A stretch of DNA of 64,000 bases from JABJMC01 sp964459205 (lineage in GTDB: Bacteria; Patescibacteriota; Gracilibacteria; UBA1369; UBA12473), in assembly GCA_964459205.1 (NCBI GenBank), contig CAYWKJ010000002.1, positions 1-64,000 of the forward strand. The letters run 5' to 3'. Position numbers and translations under genes: made by a program. Within the stretch, counting starts at the first letter, position 1; the number at the start of each line of letters is the position of its first letter. Shown here piece by piece: positions 42,897 through 52,200 of the stretch. The notes beneath the pieces were generated by a model that saw nothing but the letters and a program-made list of their open reading frames with translations, was not told the origin of the DNA and searched no databases.

Positions 42897-43568
42897 CTAG
42901 GATGCCCCAGATGCCAAATCTCGCAAAACACTTTCTGGATCTTCAGCCTTAGTCACTCCTGAGGCAAGTAATACTCCAGACGCCCCAAGTTCAACAGAAA
43001 TCTTCACGTCCTGTGCATTTTTCACACCAGCACCAACCAATGTTCGATCACTACCAATCAATTCAACGGCTCCTCGAACCACCTCTGGCTGCGCCGTAGA
43101 AACAGAAATATCACCACCAATCAATTCTGGCGGCTCAACCGCCACTAAATCAGGACCAAATTTGGCAATTTCTCCCCCTTCTTCAGGGGTCTCAGCACAA
43201 ACTACCGTATAAAGCCCAACTTCCTTAGCTCGCTCAATTGATACTTTCAACAACTCAAAATCACCATCTTTCACAATCCTCCGCTCCGAATGATTAAGCA
43301 ATGTCCCAAATGCCCCAGCTGCCTTCACGGCTTCGGGTAAAACATGCCCCGTATAAGATCCAAACTGCGCCGGATCAATATGCTGCGCAAATACCGGGAT
43401 AGCTACTGCCGATGCAATTCGCGAAATATCAGAAGGCTGCACTGCTACACCCATTTGCACCCCAGTTTCCTGCATTACTTTGGCATGAAGAATTGCCAAA
43501 TCCAAAGCTCCCGGCCCAATCGCCGACTCGTATGTTTTAAAGTTCGTAATAATTACCGGAAGATTCAT
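42897..43568 (-). CDS. tpiA: Triosephosphate isomerase, archaeal type
   Basis: Interconverts dihydroxyacetone phosphate and glyceraldehyde-3-phosphate. The 223-aa length is the short archaeal form; bacterial TpiA is near 250. Catalytic residues are Asn9/Lys11 (TNFKTY), His93 (LLNHSERR) and Glu145 (VAVEPPELIGG). FAQHIDP, YTGHVLPEAVKAAGA and GVLLASGVTKAEDPE are characteristic of archaeal TIM. It appears to be the first gene of the long minus-strand run and has a -10 element six bases before its ATG. Horizontal origin is likely but old, since codon use looks like its neighbours. Confidence 0.95.
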   Translation of the reverse strand: MNLPVIITNFKTYESAIGPGALDLAILHAKVMQETGVQMGVAVQPSDISRIASAVAIPVFAQHIDPAQFGSYTGHVLPEAVKAAGAFGTLLNHSERRIVKDGDFELLKVSIERAKEVGLYTVVCAETPEEGGEIAKFGPDLVAVEPPELIGGDISVSTAQPEVVRGAVELIGSDRTLVGAGVKNAQDVKISVELGASGVLLASGVTKAEDPESVLRDLASGAS

Positions 43569-43574
43569 GGACCA

Positions 43575-43580
43575 AATTTA
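43575..43580 (-). promoter_or_regulatory. -10 element of tpiA operon, leaderless spacing
   Basis: On the minus strand TAAATT, then six bases, then the tpiA ATG (43566-43568). There is no TGn extension and no evident -35, so this is weaker than the other candidates, but the spacing is the same as for ruvC, holA and gatC. Confidence 0.4.
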
Positions 43581-43633
43581 CCGTGCAAACCTCAAAAAAG
43601 CACGACTTACCCATTGATTTCATCCCCATTTTA

Positions 43634-43642
43634 TGTTAAAAT
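43634..43642 (+). promoter_or_regulatory. Extended -10 upstream of the 1838-aa gene
   Basis: TGt-TAAAAT (hexamer 43637-43642), followed by an A-rich leader of about 25 bases without Shine-Dalgarno. The first 21 bases from the hexamer match the region starting at 1545 at 19 positions. Confidence 0.6.
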
Positions 43643-43674
43643 TAAAAGATTTAAAAAACTAAAATCAAAAAACC

Positions 43675-46600
43675 ATGGATTTCTTCAAAAAAATCAAACA
43701 AAAGGCCTGCCGCATGGCCTGCGACCATTTAGCGTCTGCAAAACCGGCGCGACTTGTATTCTTTACAGCAGGAGGTGAAGGCCCCAGCTCAGAAGATCAA
43801 ACAGCATATGAGGCCAAAAAACAACAACTAGAGGCAGAACAAGAAACCCTTGAAGGCATTTCACCAGATGCTGAAACTCGAGCAGAAGTCCAAGCAACAT
43901 TCCAAACCTTAAACACACTATTAGACGCTTTCTGGACAGCTCCCTCAGAGGAAGGAGATGAACAAGATTTCACCGTAACAGAACGCGGCCAATTTGATAC
44001 TTACAAAGATACTGCTCTAGAAAAACACAATGATTTACTAATTGAGCTAGCGCGAAGACAAGTCGACGAACGAATAGCACTTAGAGGAGAAGCTGTTGAT
44101 CGTGCTGTTGCAGAAGCAACAGAGCCAACAGAATCTCCAGAAGCAGCTTCTAAAACTCCTGCTCAACATCGCGCTGAACTCTTATCAAGTGGGCACATTG
44201 TTGAAGTTAAACCTGAGGGATATCTAAAAGACATGGCTAGAGACAATGGCATGACTTACGACCAAATAGTAGAATTAAATGACTTAATCAGTCCAAATTT
44301 TCACGTTAACAAAGCCAAAGGCTGGTGTTATGCAGACGACACTGTATATGTATACACCTCCCCTCGCGCCGCTGAAGAAGCTGAGGTAGCTTTAGGATTT
44401 CGTGAAGCCTCAGAACATGCTGAGTTTATTGACGACACTCCAGAAACTGTTGTCACCGGAGAAGCACTAGCAGAAGCGGCTAGTGAAAGTTACGCCCGCG
44501 AACAAGCTCAAGCAGCTGAACTATATGGAGAAAAAGGAGCTGATGTAGTTGGCACCCGCGAAGCCCTGCTTGCTCAGAAAGGACGTGGACGTGGTAGAAA
44601 AGAAAGCTTCCGCGGAACATTACTATCACAAGGAGCAGAAGGAATGATAGATCCTAGCATGCGCCTCCCTCTTGCTGCCCAAGATTGGAACGATCTCAAA
44701 GATAGTTGGGATACAGTCCAGGGGAGAGCAGGTATCGAAGAATGGCTTAAGCGTCCAACTTTTAAAGCAGCTGGTATTGATGTTGATGAATACCTACAAG
44801 CCTTAGCCAAAGATGGCACTGACACTGTACGGTTTCAAGATTTACTTAGCGCTGTTTACAGAGGTCCTGCCCAAGGAGAAGGACTTGTTCTTGGTCTAGC
44901 CCAACAACTCACTGGGCTATCAATTGACACCAAAGAACACAAAAAAGTTCTCAGAAAAATTAAAGGGAATTTCACCAACGATTATGATCGGATGATGGAC
45001 ACCCTTACTCTCGAAACAACCGAAAAAACATACATTGGTGATGGGATGGTACGCGTTAGCTTAGAAAGCGATGATCAAACTCTAACTCTAGAAGTGCCAC
45101 TTGAACAGGTCGTGACTCTTGATGAAGATGCACTTGATATGCCTCTCGAAGATCTCACCGACACAGAAATTCAAGCAATGATTGACGATGGAGATGATCT
45201 AAGCTTTTACATGAGCCCCGAAGGACAACTTATGTCTGCTAGAGGTGAAGATGTAAGCGGAGCTATCACTGAAGGAAATATAGAAAACCTAGCTGCGGAA
45301 CACCAAGTAGAACGCGCCATTGTGATGGCTATGGAAACCATTTACCAAGACGTAAGTGGGCTCTATGACCTTACCGGCAATCTTACTTATGTCGAAGCTC
45401 AAGCCGACGAAAGTTACATTGACACTCGCAGCCGCGTAGAAGCGCTAAGAGATAGTGGATCAGAATATGGCCCAGTAGCCGCTAATTTCTCTACTCGCTT
45501 GGGAGAAGCTTTAGCTGACAATCAATGGAGTAACCGAGATTTAGAATCTCTTGGATTTATCCGTAAAGGAGACGAAATCACTTACGAAGATATCGAATCT
45601 GGTCGCAAATACACCATTCGCAAAGAAGAACTTTTTAAATACTACTCTGGAGACGCTGTAATTGATGAAATTCTAGATAAATTCTTAATTCAAGAACACA
45701 CGGACGATGGCTCAATTGCAACTACTTTCAAACTTGGAGATGCTATTGCTTTTGTTAACAATGACGTTATCCGCCTTGGCCTCTCACAACATCCAGAAAT
45801 GGTCGAAGAATATGGAGGTGGAGATATCGAAGCTGCCTTAGTAGCACTCAGACTCCGTGGAGAACAACTTACTGAAGATGGACAAGATCTCAGCGCTGAT
45901 CAAATGACACTCATTCAAGATGGATATTTGATCCACGCTACTATGCGTCACGCCTCTGAAGTTCAAGAAGGCCGCGCTGCCGCCGCTGAACTTAGCGAAG
46001 CTGCTCGTGAAGGACAAGAATCATTACAAGAAGAAAGCACAGAAATCCGAGTATTTCTTCCAGATGAATATCTTGAAGCCATTTACGCGACGAATCCTCA
46101 ATTCGACAATCCTAAAGATCGCGCTTTGATTGCCGACCGAATTAGAATTGGATTCCATGTTGGGACTGTAAAAATAATTGATGATGGGGTTACTCACACT
46201 CGAACTCACGTTTTCTATGATGCCAATGGCAATGAAGTAGACCGATTTGATGTTGATCGAACTATTCGCGAAGCTGGCACCTTGGATGCCACACGACTAG
46301 CTTCAATCGGAGTTGGTGTTAACCCAGTTAATATTCAAGGGCTTGGTGAAAACGGCAACCAATCACTAAGCTTTGGATTTGCTGGTGGATATAATTTTGT
46401 TAATCAAACAGCCAATATTGGAGCTGGTGCACGCTATACAGTAGAGTTTAAAAATGGAATCCAAGTATACGCTGATGCTGGTGTTAGTTTAGGAGGCGGA
46501 GCAGTTGGTGGTGGAATTAATATCCCAATTGGCCAAATGCGCCTTGATCTCCATGGACACGCTTATGTTGGTGTTCCTGGTGGTAGCGTTGGAGCAATGC

Positions 46601-49191
46601 TTACACTAGGTAACATTGAAAATCGTTACGAATCAAAAGTCACCAAGAAATTCGAAAAAAATGGATTCTCTGCTATTGATGAAGCTATTGCGGCAGCTGG
46701 TCAACAGCCAAGTCTCGAAGTTACCGAACTCATTCTAGCTCACGAAGACTTTAGTGGTATGGGACTCGCTGATATCTACGCTACCTTTGAAAATGCTGGA
46801 GGACCATCATTTGATGAAATCAAAAACGAACCTGGATTCCAACAATTTGTAATGGATATGTATAGACAGCAACGGAGTGCTAGAGCTGACGAAATTCTAC
46901 ATGGAATTGCAGCCAACCCTTTAAGCCCAGCCAACATCACAATTGGAGTAGAGGCTCAAATAGTCGGTGGCTTTGTTTGTCTTTGCCCAGTAATTGGGAC
47001 CGCGGTTTACAGTCAAAAACTTGCTTTCCGCAGTCCAACTGGAATCCCATACGAAATCCAAGGAGATGATGTACTACTCCAACAGTTATTGCACACGGAA
47101 ATAGATGTAAAGACTGGAGTATTACGAGGCCAAGTGCCAAAACTTGTTCGCGATCCAGAAAATCCAGAAGATGGCTATGTCGTAGCCATGGAAGGAGAAG
47201 CTCACGAGGGCTTACTTATGGGAGCTGAAGCAGTTGCTTCTTATAATCAAGAATTACGTGGTAGTGGGCTCTTTTTAGTCCCCACTAAAGTTAGACAACC
47301 AGGTGAAGATGGTGAAATGATAGAACGAACCTTAATGGAACTTAGCATTGCGGAGGCTAATGGCAGCTTAGAAATTATTCCTGATCCTGCTTTAGCCGAC
47401 CAACTTGCTGTTACTTATAAAAAAGGGGAAGGAGGCGACTCAGACAGTTACTTATTAGCATTTTCGCCAGGCACTAATCTTTCTATTCGTCGGGTTAATC
47501 TTCATTACCCATACGAAAAAAATGGCTCTTATGAAAGAACTATCATTGTGATTACTGAACAAGGCTCTGGCGTCACTTATGATCAATTACTTGATCAACA
47601 CGCACCAATGCTCCGTCGTTCCGCTGGAAAACGCACTATTTCTGATCTTGCTCATTCAACTGACTATCTAGATGGAGAAATTAACGCTCCAGTCCAAACT
47701 CTTTCTAGGTATATGGATCGAGATCCTGATCAAATGCATGACTGGACTGAAATTTCTGAACAAGACGCCCTTGCCCGAGATTATCTTAATGATCTTGGCT
47801 ACCCAGGCTTTGGAGAAGAAGTCAGCGAAGCCACATTGGCTGAATTTGAATCAGCCGCTAGAGAGTTAATGGACCAAAGCAACGCCAGCAATAAACAGTT
47901 TAGAATTGATTTCAAAAAATTCTCAACAATCGGCGGGAATCCCGATCCAGTTAAACTACAAGAACTTTGCGGGGCCAAGGCAGAAGAATTATTTGGACGT
48001 GAACTTACCCCGGCTGAATTAACTCAATTCATCCAAACTCTAGCAATCTTTAGTTTTGTAGATCTTCATAACGATGCTAGCGAGTTAACTGGTGAGGCTC
48101 GTGAAAAAGCTCTAAAAGAACAACAAAAAAGTTACGAAAGAATGCTTCATGGCTACATGACACAACGCTTAACCATTGAATTCAGCAAACACGTTAGTAA
48201 CAAAACCCAAGTAAAACAAATGGTCGAACTAGTAGTTAGCCGCTTAGAAATTTCTGCTGATGAATGGGAAATGTTTGACCCAGAATCCGGCGGCGAACTC
48301 CCTACAGGAGGAGTATTTGGATCAATTGTTGGGACAGACCGTATCCGTGGTATTCGCCTTACTGAAAACTACCAAGACCAAGAATTCTATGAAATCCTTA
48401 AGCTAACACCTTTTGATTTACGCAGCAGTGACCCAGTAGAAAGAGAAGTAGCTCGTGCTATTGTTGCTATTCTAAATCCACTACCCGAAGAAACAGAAAT
48501 GACACCAGAAAATGTGGAAGCTGCCCGTGAATTCTTACTTGATGACTTTACGCAAAGAATGGTTCTTGTGTGGGCTTATAAAAACCCCGAACAACACCAA
48601 ACCCTCAGCAGGATGTCAGTTATCGCTAAACAAAACGATACAAATTTTGCCGAAGCCCTTGTATATCCCGGGCACCAAGAATTACTCACCGAACTCCAAG
48701 ATTTTGTTCAAGAATCTCGAGAAGCTGAATTATCAGCCGTACCAAAACGTATTAAACTTAGAGAAAACGTTTACTTAAACTTCGAAAATGTAGAAGCTAG
48801 TTTCTTTGTTTTCCAACGTTGTGGAAATGTTTCGCTCTACCTAAATGAAGACATCTTCATTGAAAACGAAGCTGGAGCTGTAATTGGGGTAGTTGATGAA
48901 CGCCACGTCATGGTTCAAGCCGAAGCAGCCGAAAGACAACTCATTGTTGGTCTTGGTGTTAGTCAAAAAGTTAAACACATTGGTGACCATACAAGCGACG
49001 TTGTTGAGCATCATGAAGAACCTGAACCTGAACAACCTGACCAAGGAGGAACCGTAGAAGAAGGTGGATTTACCCCTACTACTGTTGAAGAAGGCACTTC
49101 TAGCCATGAAGAAGGAGAATCTGGCCACAGTGATGATGATCCAGAGGACAGTGACACTTCAGGAGCCCCAATGGGTGGTGGCAGCAGCTAA
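43675..49191 (+). CDS. Giant unknown protein, 1838 aa, with LysM-like and Gly-rich beta segments
   Basis: No family is recognised for the whole. The N-terminus is basic (MDFFKKIKQKACRMAC) with a short hydrophobic piece but no typical signal peptide. Residues about 174-230 resemble a LysM-like fold (HIVEVKPEGYLKDMARDNG, then YDQIVELNDL). Residues about 872-990 are Gly-rich with alternating hydrophobics (SLSFGFAGGYNF, ANIGAGARYTVEF, VSLGGGAVGGGINI), like strands of a beta barrel or beta sheet; a second short piece lies near 1130. The rest is acidic and mostly helical. The C-terminus is a Glu/Asp/Gly/Ser-rich tail ending GAPMGGGSS. It has its own promoter and lies upstream of another giant surface gene. 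Confidence 0.8.
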   Translation: MDFFKKIKQKACRMACDHLASAKPARLVFFTAGGEGPSSEDQTAYEAKKQQLEAEQETLEGISPDAETRAEVQATFQTLNTLLDAFWTAPSEEGDEQDFTVTERGQFDTYKDTALEKHNDLLIELARRQVDERIALRGEAVDRAVAEATEPTESPEAASKTPAQHRAELLSSGHIVEVKPEGYLKDMARDNGMTYDQIVELNDLISPNFHVNKAKGWCYADDTVYVYTSPRAAEEAEVALGFREASEHAEFIDDTPETVVTGEALAEAASESYAREQAQAAELYGEKGADVVGTREALLAQKGRGRGRKESFRGTLLSQGAEGMIDPSMRLPLAAQDWNDLKDSWDTVQGRAGIEEWLKRPTFKAAGIDVDEYLQALAKDGTDTVRFQDLLSAVYRGPAQGEGLVLGLAQQLTGLSIDTKEHKKVLRKIKGNFTNDYDRMMDTLTLETTEKTYIGDGMVRVSLESDDQTLTLEVPLEQVVTLDEDALDMPLEDLTDTEIQAMIDDGDDLSFYMSPEGQLMSARGEDVSGAITEGNIENLAAEHQVERAIVMAMETIYQDVSGLYDLTGNLTYVEAQADESYIDTRSRVEALRDSGSEYGPVAANFSTRLGEALADNQWSNRDLESLGFIRKGDEITYEDIESGRKYTIRKEELFKYYSGDAVIDEILDKFLIQEHTDDGSIATTFKLGDAIAFVNNDVIRLGLSQHPEMVEEYGGGDIEAALVALRLRGEQLTEDGQDLSADQMTLIQDGYLIHATMRHASEVQEGRAAAAELSEAAREGQESLQEESTEIRVFLPDEYLEAIYATNPQFDNPKDRALIADRIRIGFHVGTVKIIDDGVTHTRTHVFYDANGNEVDRFDVDRTIREAGTLDATRLASIGVGVNPVNIQGLGENGNQSLSFGFAGGYNFVNQTANIGAGARYTVEFKNGIQVYADAGVSLGGGAVGGGINIPIGQMRLDLHGHAYVGVPGGSVGAMLTLGNIENRYESKVTKKFEKNGFSAIDEAIAAAGQQPSLEVTELILAHEDFSGMGLADIYATFENAGGPSFDEIKNEPGFQQFVMDMYRQQRSARADEILHGIAANPLSPANITIGVEAQIVGGFVCLCPVIGTAVYSQKLAFRSPTGIPYEIQGDDVLLQQLLHTEIDVKTGVLRGQVPKLVRDPENPEDGYVVAMEGEAHEGLLMGAEAVASYNQELRGSGLFLVPTKVRQPGEDGEMIERTLMELSIAEANGSLEIIPDPALADQLAVTYKKGEGGDSDSYLLAFSPGTNLSIRRVNLHYPYEKNGSYERTIIVITEQGSGVTYDQLLDQHAPMLRRSAGKRTISDLAHSTDYLDGEINAPVQTLSRYMDRDPDQMHDWTEISEQDALARDYLNDLGYPGFGEEVSEATLAEFESAARELMDQSNASNKQFRIDFKKFSTIGGNPDPVKLQELCGAKAEELFGRELTPAELTQFIQTLAIFSFVDLHNDASELTGEAREKALKEQQKSYERMLHGYMTQRLTIEFSKHVSNKTQVKQMVELVVSRLEISADEWEMFDPESGGELPTGGVFGSIVGTDRIRGIRLTENYQDQEFYEILKLTPFDLRSSDPVEREVARAIVAILNPLPEETEMTPENVEAAREFLLDDFTQRMVLVWAYKNPEQHQTLSRMSVIAKQNDTNFAEALVYPGHQELLTELQDFVQESREAELSAVPKRIKLRENVYLNFENVEASFFVFQRCGNVSLYLNEDIFIENEAGAVIGVVDERHVMVQAEAAERQLIVGLGVSQKVKHIGDHTSDVVEHHEEPEPEQPDQGGTVEEGGFTPTTVEEGTSSHEEGESGHSDDDPEDSDTSGAPMGGGSS

Positions 49192-49236
49192 ATGCATACA
49201 TTAATTAACAATTTTCTTGATTCCTAACTTATAAAC

Positions 49237-52200
49237 ATGAAGTCCCACACAAAACAAAAACTAAAAATAATTCCGCTCATTGTAGTGGGATTGCTGGCAA
49301 TCATGCTCCCGAGCACTGCTTTCGCCTATGTTAGCCAATACGCCAGCATCACCAACGAATTATCAGCTGAAATCGATCCACTCGAATCCAGCCCAGATTA
49401 CGATGAAACTCCAGCTGATGAATACGCTTGTGAAGCCAGATGGCAATTACACGAACATTTCTTTTACGCAAACAATACTGCCAACTACGACTATTGGATG
49501 ACAATTCACGCTTTTGCTATTGTTTTGGATTATGATTATGCAGGTGGGACTCATGATGCTAATCCAGAAAGCAATGACTTCTTAAGTAATGTCGATACTT
49601 CAACTTTATTATGTACTTTAGCGGACAATACTTATCATGACTGTTCATTTGATGTAGATACCGATTTAGGGACTGAAATCGCGTCTGGATCAGAATGGAA
49701 CGGAACTTCTGTTACTTATCAAGAACTAGACTTTTTGCCAGGAAATCCACGCGGTCTTTTATGGCAATATTCCTCTGATGACCCAGGGAATATCTATGAA
49801 ACTCCTTGGCTAAATGGAAGAGATAACATGTGGGAAGATGTGCCAGATTTTGGAGAAGAAATTTCTTTTGAGCTGCTTGCCTACGACGAAGAATACACCG
49901 CAACTACAACTTCCTACACTTTAACAGAGGTCATGTATATTGACCCTGATGATGACTACGGAAGCCTTAGCAATTGGTACCATATTTACACAAATCAAGC
50001 AGACCCAGACGGAGATGACGACTCTGACGCTGACCCGGATGGCGACTATGTTTACTGGTACGGAATGAATGGTATTGCCCGTTCAGTTTTTGCCGATTGT
50101 GTGGATGCTTGTGTGAGTTTAGAAATGACCACTCCAACCGAAATGACTGCTGATGACGCTGATGGGATTACTAATATTCAAATTGAAGCCACTAGTGATA
50201 ATGATGACAGTCCAGAATGGGACGGAACTTACACTTATTCTAGTGATGGCACCTGTGAATTTGCTGAAACTTGGACTGGAGCCTGGCTTGGCACAGGTGA
50301 CGCCACTCTTTCGGAAACCGATGACACCAGTGTGTATGTTTATGACTGTACCGCTGGCGATACTATTTATGTCGAAGACGTTGATTACAGCGCCGAATGT
50401 AACGCTGAAATTGAGATTGGTGATGCTTGTGTTGATTTAAATATTACTCAACCACCAACAACTATAACCGCCGAGGCAATTGCTGATGGACATGTAATCG
50501 TAACTATCGAAGCCAATGCTGCTAGTGGCGACACTTGGCTTGGGGAATATACTTTCTCAGCTGAGGCTGAAGACGGCAGCCCTTCAGATGGGCGCTTTCA
50601 CTCAAACTATACCGCTGGCTTAGCTGGCGCGGGAACTAATTCATACACTACTACGGCCGAAACTGTGCACTTTTTTGACGGTTCCCCAGGTGACACAATT
50701 TATGTTGAAGAAACTACATACCCCCTCGCCTGTTTAGACCAAGTTGGATCCGAGGAGCTTTATTGTGCTGATCTTAGTGTAACTCCACTTACTTTTACTT
50801 ACGAAGAAGCTGTAAATCTTGTTTCTATTGATATCGAAGCCGAAGATCAAATTGGCGAAGCATGGCCCACAACTTATACCATCGAAGGTGATGGAACTTG
50901 TAAGTTCACCGAAGACGCTAATGACGTCCCAACTGATAGTGGTGTTTCTTCACTAACTTCCTCGGCTAGCACTATTTACATTTATGGTTGTAGCCCCGAA
51001 GAACAAATCACTGTTACGGATGTTGATTACCCAGTTGATTGTAGCGCTCAAGCAGAGGTTCTTGATGAAGATCTTGTTTGTCGCTCAATGAGCATTCTAC
51101 CCACAGCTATCACTTACGAAGAAAGTCTTGAAATCCAAGAAATTAGCTACGAAACCCTTGATCAAAACGATAACGCGTGGACAGATGGATCCTACACACT
51201 TTACAGCACTGGAGGCACCTGTCTCTTTACTGAAACTCAAGCTGAAGCCGAAGCTGGCACTGGTGTAGCCAATCTAGCAACCACCGCCACCACGGCTTAT
51301 GTTTATAACTGTGATGGCGGCGAAACTATTCATGCCCAAGAAAACACTTACCCTGATGACTGTTTTGCTGAAATTCCAGTAGGAACCGAAACTTTAGTAT
51401 GTGCTTCAATCGAGGCCATTCCAACTTCTATCACTTATGAAGAAGTTCAAGAAATCGTTGAAATCAATTTTAGCACTTATGATCAAAATAGTGATGACTG
51501 GGAAAGCCTTTATAATGTCTTTAGCGAAACTGACACTTGTCTCTTTGCCGAAACTTATGAAGATCTTGAAAGCGGTAACGGCCAAACCTCACTTGATTCT
51601 ATTGCCAGCACCACTGTTTACGTAACAGGCTGTGGATCTGGAGAAATAATCAAAATCGAAGAAATCTACTTCCCTGATGATTGTTATATAAATATTCCAA
51701 TTGGCACCGAAGAATTAGTCTGTGCCGACTTAGTAACTGAACCAACTTCCTTCACCTATGAAGAAAGTCTCGAAATCCAAGAAGTTGTTATAACTGCCGG
51801 TGATCAACACAACGCCACTTGGGATGGTACTTACAACATTTGGAGCACTGGCGAAGCCTGTTTATTCACCGAAACTCTCCAAGAAGCAGAATCTGGCTCA
51901 GGTGAAATCTCACTCGATACTGTAGCTGAAACTTTTTATGTTTATAACTGTGCACAAGGAGATATAGTCTATGTTTTTGAACAAACTTATCCTGATGACT
52001 GTTTAGCCGAAATTCCATTTGGAACTGAAGAATTAGTCTGTACTGAAATGACTGTTTCCAAAGACTCACTCACCTACGAGGAAAGCCAAACCATTACCGA
52101 AATCACCTTAAGTTCAGTTGATCAAAACGGTGATGATTGGCCAATTCGCTATGATATTTGGGGCTTAGAAAGAACCTGTTTATTCACAGAAACTTATGAG

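Noticed and set aside
43675..43780. Classical Sec signal peptide at the N-terminus of the 1838-aa protein
   Set aside because: A basic start is present but no hydrophobic core of sufficient length nor a cleavage motif follows.
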